Origin: UBA6163 sp041753075
GTDB lineage: Bacteria; Planctomycetota; Planctomycetia; Pirellulales; Pirellulaceae
DNA: 64,000 nt
Direction: 5' to 3'
NCBI GenBank assembly: GCA_041753075.1
Contig: JBGSVE010000004.1
Span: 7,161-71,160 of the forward strand
Part shown: positions 19,015-27,222 of the stretch, in pieces
Layout: each line of letters starts with the position of its first letter
How positions within the stretch are numbered: the stretch's first letter is position 1
Notes under the pieces: model-generated
The model's database searches: none
The model's input: only the letters and a program-made list of their open reading frames with translations
Told to the model about the DNA's origin: nothing
Made by a program: the position numbers and the translations under genes

Positions 19015-19461
19015 CTACTTGATGTCGATCAATTCGACTTTGAAGTGCAGGGTTGCGTTGGGCGGAATTGAACCGGGGGAGCCGGCGCGTCCGTAACCGA
19101 GAAACGATGGAATCTCGAGCTCTATCATTCCGCCTTTGCCAACAAGTTGCAGTCCCTCGGTCCAGCCAGCGACGACTTGGCCAAGCGCGAATGTTGCCGG
19201 TTCGCCACGTCGGTAAGAGCTGTCGAATTCGGTTTCGTCATCCAACCAACCGACGTAATTGACTGTGACGCGATCCGCTGGAGTCGGTTTCGCGCCGTCC
19301 GACTTGCGCAAGATTCGATACTTCAGTCCCGACTCGGTTTGTGTGAATTCCGTGGGAGCATCGGTATCGGCAGGACCGGGTTGAAATTGCGGCGGGGAAA
19401 TGCAACCACCGCATAATCCCATTGCCAAAACTGCCGTAGCAAACTCGCGTGAAATCAACAT
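19015..19461 (-). CDS. FKBP-type peptidyl-prolyl cis-trans isomerase, lipoprotein
   Basis: A 148-residue FKBP isomerase that speeds proline isomerisation during folding of exported proteins. The N-terminus is a lipoprotein signal (MLISREFATAVLAMG, then CGGC). FKBP features follow: ESGLKYRIL, DRVTVNYVGWL, FDSSYRRGEPATF, VVAGWTEGLQLV, GYG and PPNATLHFKVELI. The ATG at 19461 has gagg upstream on the minus strand and places the lipobox correctly, so the frame opening at 19503 is rejected. It is the last gene of a likely operon: pcm, hypothetical, FKBP. With Pcm this would be a protein-quality set for the cell envelope. Confidence 0.9.
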   Translation of the reverse strand: MLISREFATAVLAMGLCGGCISPPQFQPGPADTDAPTEFTQTESGLKYRILRKSDGAKPTPADRVTVNYVGWLDDETEFDSSYRRGEPATFALGQVVAGWTEGLQLVGKGGMIELEIPSFLGYGRAGSPGSIPPNATLHFKVELIDIK

Positions 19462-19487
19462 TGTGAACCTCGAAACTTCAGTCAAAC

Positions 19488-20060
19488 CTAGCCAACACAC
19501 CAATCATCCGTAAACCACTTTACTCGATCAGCGCGACGTGGGCTGTAGCTGGTCGCTGGGTTGAACTTTCTTTTCTTGAGAAAGATCAATAAGCCGTCAG
19601 CCGGAACGCTAGCGTGTTGCGACAAGACGTCAACGTTTTCACTGGTCACCGTCCAGTCATACAACAGTTTGTTGTCACGCTCGAACCGCTCGTCGAGATA
19701 TCGTGCATCGACCGAGCTAGCGAGGACAAAGTCGCATTCCTGTTTGCAGAGAAACCCCAGAAAGCGGCTGGCCAGTGCACGCGTACCATGCAAATCGCCG
19801 TTCATCGTTGCCGCCGCAACACTCCACAGACTGACAAACCCATCCGCATCTTTCGATTCGGGATCGATCTTGATTTCTAACTTGGGATCAAATTCGATAG
19901 CGACCTTTGTCGCGTCCAAATCACCGCTTGTGACTGTATCGCTTGCTGCTACGTTACTCAACGAATCGCTCCAATGACCATGAAGAAAAAACAAATCCGA
20001 CGAACGATCATCATCGGCACTGTGGGGTGCGGAGCATAAGCAACCAATGGCGAATCGCAA
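19488..20060 (-). CDS. Hypothetical protein between pcm and FKBP
   Basis: About 190 residues from a TTG start 6 nt after the pcm stop. No family is recognised. The sequence is protein-like, with KVAIEFDPKLEIKIDPES, CDFVLASSVDARYLDERF and a hydrophobic ADGLLIFLKKRKF near the C-terminus. A weak hydrophobic N-terminus (AIGCLCS) is not a clear signal peptide. It ends 27 nt before the FKBP ATG. The position in a tight operon is the main support, and the start is uncertain because no ATG or GTG is available near the 5' end. Confidence 0.5.
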   Translation of the reverse strand: MRFAIGCLCSAPHSADDDRSSDLFFLHGHWSDSLSNVAASDTVTSGDLDATKVAIEFDPKLEIKIDPESKDADGFVSLWSVAAATMNGDLHGTRALASRFLGFLCKQECDFVLASSVDARYLDERFERDNKLLYDWTVTSENVDVLSQHASVPADGLLIFLKKRKFNPATSYSPRRADRVKWFTDDWCVG

Positions 20061-20066
20061 AGTGGG

Positions 20067-21410
20067 TTAGTGAATCGCCTCGACTTTAATCGAATCGAAA
20101 TCTGCGGTCCCGGTTGCACCAAATAAACCGATGCGGACGATCGCTTCGCGGGTCTGTGGCGGGATTCGAATCAAGCGACTTTGCGATTTCCAATCTCGCG
20201 TGCCGCGTATGGGGCCAATCACAAATGCTCCGACTTCACGGCGCTGCTCGTCATAGAGACTGAGCACGATCGACGGCAAGTCACCTGTGCGAGAGCCCAT
20301 CTTCACGTCGTTCGTTCGGATCGCACCACTGAGTCGAATGGTCACGACCTCGCGACCATCGATCGGTATGCCTTGAAGCAAATGAGAACTCAATTCGGGC
20401 GTGCCATTTTCGAACCTAACAAAGCCGCTGCCCGCGAACGCATCGCCCTGCGTCGCTTGCACTTGGCGGCCATAGTACCAACCTTCGACGGTATCAATCG
20501 CGGTTGCGATAGCGATTGAATCCGTTTGGTCACTGGTCGCGGGCGACGTTTCAAATTCGCCATTTACCACCGTGGGATTGGCCGCATCAGGCTGTCGCAC
20601 ACGAGACTGTTCGGCCTTTCCGGTCATCGGCACGAACAACGTTGGCTGCAACGCCGTGCGCTGCAGTTCACCGTCTTGCTTGGTCAACAAGTAGAGTGTT
20701 TGTTGATAGCGCTCGCCGACGGGAATGATCATTTTTCCGCCTTCGCGTAATTGATCGACCAGCGGTTGAGGAATGGATTCGGGGCTGCAGGTCACGATGA
20801 TCTTGTCGAACGGTGCATTCTCGGGCCAACCCAAGAACCCGTCGCCGACGCGCACATGCACATTCTTGTAACCCAAGTTGTCCAGCACAACGGCGGCGCG
20901 TTCGCCGAGCGACTGGACAATTTCGATCGTGTAGACGTCGGCCACCAATGGGCTCAGAACCGCCGCTTGATAGCCGCTGCCGGTACCGATTTCGAGCACG
21001 TTGTCGGTTGGCTGAGGGTCTAGCGCCGCGGTCATCCAAGCAACGATGAACGGACTGCTGATCGTTTGGGCGTCGCCGATTGGCAACGCCATGTCGAAGT
21101 ACGCTTGGCTGCGAACGTGTCGTGGCACAAATTCGTGACGTGGCGTTTGCCGCATCGCGCGTAAGACGCGTTGATCCGTTACGCCCGCAGATTCAATCCG
21201 GTCGCGGACCAATTGCTCCCTCAAGGCGTCAAACGGATCGTCGCCTAAACACGACGTTGGACCGACGACGAGCCAGCTTACACCACAGAGCCACAACGTG
21301 AACGCCATCATTGCGGAAGAGCGATTTCGGTGAGTCGGGGGGACTGAATTCTGTGGCGGTCGCATTTTGGCGGTTTCCGGGGAAGGCGACTTGGGGTTCG
21401 TCACGATCAA
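20067..21410 (-). CDS. pcm: Secreted protein-L-isoaspartate O-methyltransferase with C-terminal beta domain
   Basis: Pcm repairs damaged proteins by methylating L-isoaspartyl residues with S-adenosylmethionine. The core (about residues 62-260) has the family features: MRQTPRHEFVP, IGDAQTISSPFIVAWM, the SAM motif VLEIGTGSGYQ, and GGKMIIPVG. Two features are unusual. A signal peptide (MMAFTLWLCGVSWLVVGPTS) precedes the core, so the enzyme is probably exported. A further ~175 residues (NGEFE...GWYYGR...to the end) resemble a galactose-binding-like jelly roll. Ordinary Pcm is ~210 residues. The 447-residue frame opens at 21410, but the real start may be the ATG at residue 34. It heads an operon with a hypothetical and an FKBP lipoprotein. 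Confidence 0.85.
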   Translation of the reverse strand: MIVTNPKSPSPETAKMRPPQNSVPPTHRNRSSAMMAFTLWLCGVSWLVVGPTSCLGDDPFDALREQLVRDRIESAGVTDQRVLRAMRQTPRHEFVPRHVRSQAYFDMALPIGDAQTISSPFIVAWMTAALDPQPTDNVLEIGTGSGYQAAVLSPLVADVYTIEIVQSLGERAAVVLDNLGYKNVHVRVGDGFLGWPENAPFDKIIVTCSPESIPQPLVDQLREGGKMIIPVGERYQQTLYLLTKQDGELQRTALQPTLFVPMTGKAEQSRVRQPDAANPTVVNGEFETSPATSDQTDSIAIATAIDTVEGWYYGRQVQATQGDAFAGSGFVRFENGTPELSSHLLQGIPIDGREVVTIRLSGAIRTNDVKMGSRTGDLPSIVLSLYDEQRREVGAFVIGPIRGTRDWKSQSRLIRIPPQTREAIVRIGLFGATGTADFDSIKVEAIH

Positions 21411-21614
21411 AGCACTCGTTTTATACTTTGCCGGTAGTGCAATTTAATTGATTCGCTGAACAGAACATCCGGCGAAGTTGCCTGTATCGGCGAGTTTGCG
21501 GGCTAGGTAATCTTGCACCCCCACGACGACATGTTCTACAGAGGGGACGTTGTTATTTTCGATTGCACTGTTAACAACCGAGTTTTCGGTACAGCACGCA
21601 CGAACGAGTTAATC

Positions 21615-22358
21615 ATGAAAATCCACACCGGACATTTGCTAACTTTTTGCATCACAGTGGCACCGCTGGTCGGATGTGCTTCTTCGCGGACGTCTAACAC
21701 CGCGCGGACGGGTACTGAACAGGTGCTGCTGTCCAACGCGATTGACCGCTCATTGAACAACGTTTCGTTCGACCAGATGTCCGGTCGCAAAGTGTTCATC
21801 GACGACAAGTTATTGGACTCGGTGGATAAGGGATATGTGATGGGTTCGCTGCGTCACAAGACGCTGGCCGCTGGTGGTTATCTGGCGACGGCTGCGGACC
21901 AAGCCGACATTGTGTTGGAGCCTCGCAGCGGTGGCGTCGGCACTGACACCGAAGAAACGTTCATTGGTATCCCCGCGATTAGCGTACCAGGCATGCCAAT
22001 CTCGCTGCCCGACTTAAAACTGATTTCGCGAAATACTCAACTGGGAACTGCCAAGATTGGCTTGGTTGCCTACGACCCGAAAACGGGCGCGAGCTATGGC
22101 CTCGGCGGCCAAACGACGGCTGTCACCAAGCACGACGACATGTATGTGCTCGGCATGGGACCGTTCCGCAGCGGCGCGGTGCGCGAAGAGCGTGAGAAGG
22201 CGGTTGGCTACGAATCACCAACGGGCACGATCGCGACGTTAACGGGACAAAAGCCGTCTCGCGTGGCTCGTCAAGTTCCGGTCAATTTGGTCGATGGTGC
22301 GACCACTCGTATCGCCGAGTTGCCAACACCTGCGACGGTGGATTCGACACGTCGCTAA
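21615..22358 (+). CDS. DUF6655-type lipoprotein
   Basis: A 247-residue lipoprotein: signal MKIHTGHLLTFCITVAPLVG followed by C at residue 21. The mature part has SGRKVFIDDKLLDSVDKGYV, ADIVLEPRSGGVGTD and TAKIGLVAYDPKTG, the pattern I associate with the planctomycete DUF6655 family. The role is unknown; an envelope location is likely. The ATG at 21615 is chosen over the frame opening at 21513 because it puts the lipobox at the expected distance. The gene converges on the Ppx/GppA gene, and their 3' ends overlap by 4 nt. Confidence 0.75.
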   Translation: MKIHTGHLLTFCITVAPLVGCASSRTSNTARTGTEQVLLSNAIDRSLNNVSFDQMSGRKVFIDDKLLDSVDKGYVMGSLRHKTLAAGGYLATAADQADIVLEPRSGGVGTDTEETFIGIPAISVPGMPISLPDLKLISRNTQLGTAKIGLVAYDPKTGASYGLGGQTTAVTKHDDMYVLGMGPFRSGAVREEREKAVGYESPTGTIATLTGQKPSRVARQVPVNLVDGATTRIAELPTPATVDSTRR

Positions 22359-23959
22359 CGGCTCGATCTTAGCATCACCGGGATGCCATAAACCTCTTCA
22401 AACATCGAACCGTTTTGGCGCAGTGCCAATTGTTCCATCGCGTTGTCCTCCACACCGGACAACTCGATCACGATCCGCTTGCCCTCGCGAACGCAGCGGA
22501 ATTGGCGGACCCGGGCGTTATGGCCTTCATCTAGCGCGATCGCCACGCGAAGGATCGCCGCCAGCTTCGAGATCACCACGCGGTCCTCACGCGGCAACGT
22601 TGCGTATCCTTCGTGCGAGGGTTGCGGTGACGAGCGACGATGATAACGCGCGACCAATCCGACCAACAACAAGTCATGCTTTGACAGCCCGAACAGTTCG
22701 CTGTTGCGAATCAAATACATCGCATGTTTGTGGCTGCTACGCACGTTGATGAACAGTCCGATTTGGTAAAGCAACGCGGCAACATGCAGGATCACCTCGA
22801 AGCGTTCGGCCAAGCGATGCTCGCGCTGCAGTTGCGAAAACAATTCGCTGGCCAACCAAGCGGTTTGCAACGCATGATCTTCGTCGAAGTCACACTTGCG
22901 GCCCAGTGCGATCGCCGATCGCAAAATCAAGTTACGAAACGCGCTCGTCCAACTGCCGCGCAGCGCCATGTCGTGCAGCAGGCCATCGCGCAGGTTCGTG
23001 TTGGACACGAGAATCGTCGGTAGTTCGAAATGCTTGGCGATCATTTGGTAGGTCAGCAGCGCGGGGCCAATCGTCTCCGCTTCGATGTAGCTGATGCCGT
23101 ATTTTTTTACGATTGCATCGTCGTCCAGGCGCAGGATGTCGTCGCTCAACTCGGTCAATTCAAGTGTCGATATTTCGGCCAATTCGTCGGTGTTCCAATG
23201 GCCCAACAGGTGCCGTGCGGCAAAGCGAATATCACCGCCAATGGCGATCATCTTGGTATCGCTTTCGGGCTGCAGCAATTCCGTCATGCGATCGAGAATG
23301 CGACCAATTTGATGCTCCATCAATGCTCGGCGACGCGATGTCGTCGTCGTCGCTGGTTGCAACATTTCAACCAATCGCAATGACCCCAAGCGAAACGTGT
23401 CGCTGAGGATCATGTTACCCTCACGCATCACCAACAACTCGGTGCTGCCGCCACCGACTTCGATCACAACGGTCCGAGCGCGAGCCAGTTGCTCGTCTTG
23501 TTCAAGGTGCGGATTGATACCCATGTAGGTGATGCGATTGACTTCCGCTTCGTCAATCACTTCGACCACTAAACCGGTCGCAATGAACACGCGGTCAATG
23601 AACGCGAGCCGATTGACCGCTTCGCGAACCGCCGATGTCGCCACAACGCGGATATGCGAACTCGAACGGATACCAAACTCGCGCAGCACGCGTTGAAACC
23701 GGCGCAGGATCGACGCCGAGCGCTCAATCGTGGCGCGCGAGATCCGCCGATTGGTGAACGCCTCGCGCCCCAGCTCGACCGCCTGGACCAACGTGTCAAG
23801 CGTTCGCACGCTGCCACCGCGATGTATTTCCGCAATCGTCATGCGGATGCTGGTCGCTCCGATATCGATCACGGCGAGCGTGCGAATCGAGGCCGCGTCG
23901 GTGGTGGCCGGTTCGCCAGCGACCAGTTCTTCAACGCCTTCGCGAGGCAGATTATTCAT
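22355..23959 (-). CDS. Ppx/GppA family phosphatase with HD-like C-terminus
   Basis: A 534-residue member of the exopolyphosphatase / pppGpp phosphatase family (actin-like ATPase fold). The N-terminal half shows LAVIDIGATSIRMTIAEI (phosphate-1 loop), VVATSAVREAVNR, and the phosphate-2 loop VVIEVGGGSTELL. The C-terminal part (about 330-500) is helical and HD-like, with ILHVAALLYQIGLF and HKHAMYLIRNSELFGLS, as in long Ppx proteins. It would degrade polyphosphate or pppGpp, and sequence cannot separate these. The ATG at 23959 is preferred to the frame start at 24025. It is the third gene of an operon with DUF1080 and HAD genes. Confidence 0.88.
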   Translation of the reverse strand: MNNLPREGVEELVAGEPATTDAASIRTLAVIDIGATSIRMTIAEIHRGGSVRTLDTLVQAVELGREAFTNRRISRATIERSASILRRFQRVLREFGIRSSSHIRVVATSAVREAVNRLAFIDRVFIATGLVVEVIDEAEVNRITYMGINPHLEQDEQLARARTVVIEVGGGSTELLVMREGNMILSDTFRLGSLRLVEMLQPATTTTSRRRALMEHQIGRILDRMTELLQPESDTKMIAIGGDIRFAARHLLGHWNTDELAEISTLELTELSDDILRLDDDAIVKKYGISYIEAETIGPALLTYQMIAKHFELPTILVSNTNLRDGLLHDMALRGSWTSAFRNLILRSAIALGRKCDFDEDHALQTAWLASELFSQLQREHRLAERFEVILHVAALLYQIGLFINVRSSHKHAMYLIRNSELFGLSKHDLLLVGLVARYHRRSSPQPSHEGYATLPREDRVVISKLAAILRVAIALDEGHNARVRQFRCVREGKRIVIELSGVEDNAMEQLALRQNGSMFEEVYGIPVMLRSSR

Positions 23960-24005
23960 GTCGAGCCCATTTGGCAAACGGAGCAATTGGAAATGGGCTG
24001 CGAAG

Positions 24006-24647
24006 TCACGCCAGCACCTGAGCACATACTAACGTTTCGCATGCCGATGCAGCATCGGTGAACGTGTGAGCTTGCCAGCAGCGTGCCAATGCGGCGTCAA
24101 TGTTGTCGCTGCGATCATCGAAAAAAAGAATTCGCTCCGCAGCGACACCCGCCAGACGTTCAGCGACTTCATAGATCTGCGGGTCTGGCTTCATCGCGCC
24201 AACTTCGTAGCTCAATACCACCGCGTCAAACTTTCCTTTCAATACGGGATAGTCATTGGCCAGCAGCCAGCGCCAATGGGCAACGCAGGTATTCGACAAA
24301 ATCCCCAGTCGCATACCGCTGGTGCGCACCGAATCTACCACGGCTTGCATCTCGCTAATCGGCTCGAACATATCGCTGAGCAACTCCATCCAGGCGTCCG
24401 TGGGCGCGTCCGTGGGCGTTAACTCGAACGCCGATCGTGCCCATTGAGCCACGGCTTCCTCGTCGAAATGACCATGCTCGAAACGGTCTTGAACACCGCT
24501 TTGCCACAGCACTTGGCGAACGCGCTGCGGGTCCAGTCGCCACCGGTCGGCGACGTTGTTGCAAGCCCGCGCGACGTCAAACCGCGCAAGCACGTTGCCG
24601 AGGTCAAAATAAACAAACTCAACAGGCACGATTGGTGATTGTGTCAC
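24006..24647 (-). CDS. HAD superfamily hydrolase (subfamily IA-like)
   Basis: A 213-residue cytosolic phosphatase of the haloacid dehalogenase superfamily. Motif I is FDLGNVLARF (nucleophile Asp; Asn replaces the usual second Asp, as in YihX-type glucose-1-phosphate phosphatases), motif II LSNT, motif III K in GAMKPDPQIYE, motif IV FFDDRSDNI. The cap domain lies between about residues 20 and 90. The GTG at 24647 overlaps the TGA of the upstream DUF1080 gene (GTGA), which suggests coupling, so it is preferred to the frame start at 24677. The substrate is unknown. Confidence 0.85.
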   Translation of the reverse strand: MTQSPIVPVEFVYFDLGNVLARFDVARACNNVADRWRLDPQRVRQVLWQSGVQDRFEHGHFDEEAVAQWARSAFELTPTDAPTDAWMELLSDMFEPISEMQAVVDSVRTSGMRLGILSNTCVAHWRWLLANDYPVLKGKFDAVVLSYEVGAMKPDPQIYEVAERLAGVAAERILFFDDRSDNIDAALARCWQAHTFTDAASACETLVCAQVLA

Positions 24648-25318
24648 AGCATCTTGATCCGCAAGTTTCGATACCACGCTTCGCTTGGCGGCCCAGCGTG
24701 AATTTGAACCGCAATCACACCCTGGGTTTCGATCCCCGACTCCATTTCGGTGTAGTCAACGGTTTGTTCATCGTTGAGCCAGATTTCGATTCGTGGTCCG
24801 ACGCAGCGAATGCGATAATCGTTCCAGTCGTCGGGTTTGACGATTCGCGACAACAAGTCCGCGTCGGGCTCGACAAGAAACCGGCGTCGGCGCGATTCGT
24901 CATAGAGTGCGCCCCAAACCGATTTGTCGCCTACACCGCCGACGTCGGCTTGGTAGCCAGACACCTCGTCACTGTCGGCGACCCGCTGGGTGCGAAACTG
25001 GACGCCCGCATTGACGCCATCACCAACGACTTTGACTTGCAGGCGTAATTCAAAATCACCATAGGTCCGCTGCGTGCAAAGAAAAAAGTTGTGCGGAATC
25101 TTTTCTTCCAATCGCCCCGCGACGATCGCCTTGTCTTCCACGCGAAACCAATATCCCTTGCCTTCCCACTGGTTAAGCAGTTTGCCGTCGAACAGCGGCG
25201 CAAACCCCTCGGCCGCTTCGGACTCATTTTCGACGGCAACCGCTTGCGGATCGTCTTGAGCACCGGCACAGCGCCAACCCACAAACAGCAACATGCTATA
25301 GAGCAAAAATCGATTCAT
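24644..25318 (-). CDS. DUF1080 / 3-keto-disaccharide hydrolase domain protein
   Basis: A 224-residue exported protein: signal peptide MNRFLLYSMLLFVGWRCAGA, then a concanavalin-like DUF1080 domain. Family features are GFAPLFDGKLLNQWEGKGYWF, IPHNFFLCTQRTYGDFELRL, GVQFRT, and the C-terminal GVIAVQIHAGPPSEAWYRNLRI. Members have been linked to hydrolysis of 3-keto-glycosides; which sugar is used here is unknown. The ATG at 25318 is preceded by ggaacggaa. It is first in an operon with HAD and Ppx/GppA genes and divergent from nagB. Confidence 0.88.
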   Translation of the reverse strand: MNRFLLYSMLLFVGWRCAGAQDDPQAVAVENESEAAEGFAPLFDGKLLNQWEGKGYWFRVEDKAIVAGRLEEKIPHNFFLCTQRTYGDFELRLQVKVVGDGVNAGVQFRTQRVADSDEVSGYQADVGGVGDKSVWGALYDESRRRRFLVEPDADLLSRIVKPDDWNDYRIRCVGPRIEIWLNDEQTVDYTEMESGIETQGVIAVQIHAGPPSEAWYRNLRIKML

Positions 25319-25373
25319 TTCCGTTCCCAAATCTGATGACATGAACTCAACGGGATTCTAGTGCCGCGCCGCT

Positions 25374-25394
25374 AAGTGTTCTACGACGCTCCGC
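25374..25394 (+). repeat. 21-nt exact repeat upstream of nagB
   Basis: The stretch containing gtgttctacgacgctccgc is identical over 21 nt to 47860-47880, just upstream of larB. It lies in the divergent region between the DUF1080 gene and nagB, about 58 nt before the nagB GTG. Confidence 0.7.
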
Positions 25395-25437
25395 CAGCGT
25401 TACAATACAGCAGCGATTCACAATCGGGTTGATCGAC

Positions 25438-25443
25438 AAGGAG
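25438..25443 (+). promoter_or_regulatory. Shine-Dalgarno site setting the nagB GTG start
   Basis: aaggag ends 9 nt before the GTG at 25453. It is one of the few strong ribosome sites in the window and decides the start over the earlier in-frame codon at 25429. Confidence 0.6.
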
Positions 25444-25452
25444 ATTTATCGA

Positions 25453-26229
25453 GTGCAAATTGTTGTTGCGAGAAACCGGGCCGAGTTGGGTTCGTGGGTG
25501 GCCGGGCAGGCTGCCGCTGAATTGTGCAAAATCATTGCCGAACATGGTGATGCAAGTTTGCTTGTCGCGACTGGCTCGAGCCAGTTCGAAGTGCTCGATG
25601 CGCTGTGCCGTCACGATGAAGTGCCATGGGATCAGGTCACAGGATTTCACCTTGACGAGTACGTGGGGCTTTCGCCGGATCACCCAGCTTCGTTTTGTCG
25701 ATACCTGCGAGAACGTTTTGTTGATCGGGTGACGCTGAAACGCTTTCACTTTTTGCGCGGCGACGGCGATTCAACGATGACGGCCAGCGAGACGGGAGAA
25801 CGATTGCACAGTCACGGTCAAGGCCGTCCACCAATCGATGTCGCGCTGGTTGGGATCGGCGAGAACGGTCATCTCGCGTTCAATGATCCACCTGCGGATT
25901 TTGAAACAAAAGAACCGTACTTGGTGGTTCGACTCGACGCTGCGTGCCGCAGGCAACAAGTCGGTGAAGGTTGGTTCAGCGACATTGCTGCGGTCCCTGA
26001 GTTCGCCATCAGCATGTCGATCCACCAAATCATGCAGTCGGCGCGAATCTTTTGCAGCGTGCCGGATGAACGCAAAGCCGAAGCGGTGCAGCGGTCGGTT
26101 GAAGGCCCCGTCACACCGCTTGTACCGGCCAGTATTTTACGAACGCATGGAGCGCTGACGTTGGTCGTTGATCTCGCCGCCGCCAGCATGCTTTCACGTG
26201 TAATTATTGATCAGGCGATCGAGTTGTAA
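25453..26229 (+). CDS. nagB: Glucosamine-6-phosphate deaminase
   Basis: A 258-residue NagB-type enzyme converting glucosamine-6-phosphate to fructose-6-phosphate and ammonia. It has the family signatures LLVATGSSQFEVLDAL, the catalytic GFHLDEYVGLS (DEY pair near residue 70), and VGIGENGHLAFNDPP around 135, followed by the late IHQIMQSARIF segment. Length is near the 266 residues of the classical enzyme. It starts at GTG with aaggag 9 nt upstream. Its TAA overlaps the ATG of nagA (TAATG), so the two are translated together in amino-sugar breakdown. Confidence 0.92.
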   Translation: MQIVVARNRAELGSWVAGQAAAELCKIIAEHGDASLLVATGSSQFEVLDALCRHDEVPWDQVTGFHLDEYVGLSPDHPASFCRYLRERFVDRVTLKRFHFLRGDGDSTMTASETGERLHSHGQGRPPIDVALVGIGENGHLAFNDPPADFETKEPYLVVRLDAACRRQQVGEGWFSDIAAVPEFAISMSIHQIMQSARIFCSVPDERKAEAVQRSVEGPVTPLVPASILRTHGALTLVVDLAAASMLSRVIIDQAIEL

Positions 26230-27170
26230 TGTCAATGCCGTCTGGTTTTGTCGACTTGCAAGTTAATGGATACGCCGGTCTGGATTTCAACAGCGATATC
26301 TATACCGATGAGGACCTTGTCAGCGTTTGTCATCGCTTACGAGCTGACGGTGTGGATCAAGTTTTGGCCACGATCATCACGGCATCGCCTGTGGAGATGC
26401 GATCGAGGATCAAGCGATTGGGCGACGCGATTTCGCGCGATCCGTTTGTCGCAGCGGTGATCAATGGGATTCACATCGAGGGTCCGTTCATTTCACCTGA
26501 ACCGGGATATGTCGGTGCCCATCCGGTTGAGCATGTTTGCGGGGCTGACGTCGATATCGCCAAGTCGATGCTCGATTCAGCAAACGGGCTGGTTCGATTG
26601 GTCACGTTGGCACCAGAGTGTGATCCGGGTTTTGGTTTGACGCATTGGCTTGTCGGCCAAGGTGTGATGGTTGCCGGGGGACACAGTAACGCAACGCTGG
26701 CGCAAATGCGCGGCGCGATCGATGTCGGCATGGCCATGTTTACCCATTTGGGAAATGGCTGTCCGGCGATGTTGCCGCGGCATGACAATATCGTCCAGCG
26801 TGTGCTCGCCGTGGCTGACCGCATCGCCGTTTCGTTTATCGCGGATGGCCACCACATTCCGAAGTTCGCGCTGCGCAATTATCTGCAACAGGTGCCGCCG
26901 GAGAATGTAATTATTGTCACCGATGCGATTAGCGCGGCGGGGCTCGGTCCGGGGCGATACTGGCTTGGCCAGCAAGTGGTCGACGTCGACAACGAAGGGG
27001 CGGCGTGGGCCGCCGATCGGTCGCACTTTGCCGGATCGGCGGCGACCATGTTGGCGATGGTGGATGGATTGAAAAAAATCGGCTGCGACACAGACTCAAT
27101 TGCGCGATGGACCAGCGAAAACCCACGTCGATTGCTTGCCACACGGCCCCAGGGCTGGTCAAACGACTAG
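26229..27170 (+). CDS. nagA: N-acetylglucosamine-6-phosphate deacetylase (short form)
   Basis: A 313-residue NagA amidohydrolase that removes acetate from GlcNAc-6-phosphate, feeding nagB. The metal and catalytic residues are in place: FVDLQVNGYAG, HIEGPFISP (metal Glu), GGHSNATLAQ, FTHLGNGCPAM, and the catalytic Asp in VTDAISAAG. It is about 70 residues shorter than the E. coli enzyme, and the missing part is the N-terminal strand set of the beta-sandwich: the PGFVD-type motif is here at residue 6 instead of about 55. The TAATG overlap with nagB fixes the start. The downstream photolyase gene begins 52 nt after the stop. Confidence 0.9.
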   Translation: MSMPSGFVDLQVNGYAGLDFNSDIYTDEDLVSVCHRLRADGVDQVLATIITASPVEMRSRIKRLGDAISRDPFVAAVINGIHIEGPFISPEPGYVGAHPVEHVCGADVDIAKSMLDSANGLVRLVTLAPECDPGFGLTHWLVGQGVMVAGGHSNATLAQMRGAIDVGMAMFTHLGNGCPAMLPRHDNIVQRVLAVADRIAVSFIADGHHIPKFALRNYLQQVPPENVIIVTDAISAAGLGPGRYWLGQQVVDVDNEGAAWAADRSHFAGSAATMLAMVDGLKKIGCDTDSIARWTSENPRRLLATRPQGWSND

Positions 27171-27222
27171 AGTCTATCGATCACAAAGCCATTGTCATTC
27201 GCGGAACTGGAGTTGCCGTCTT

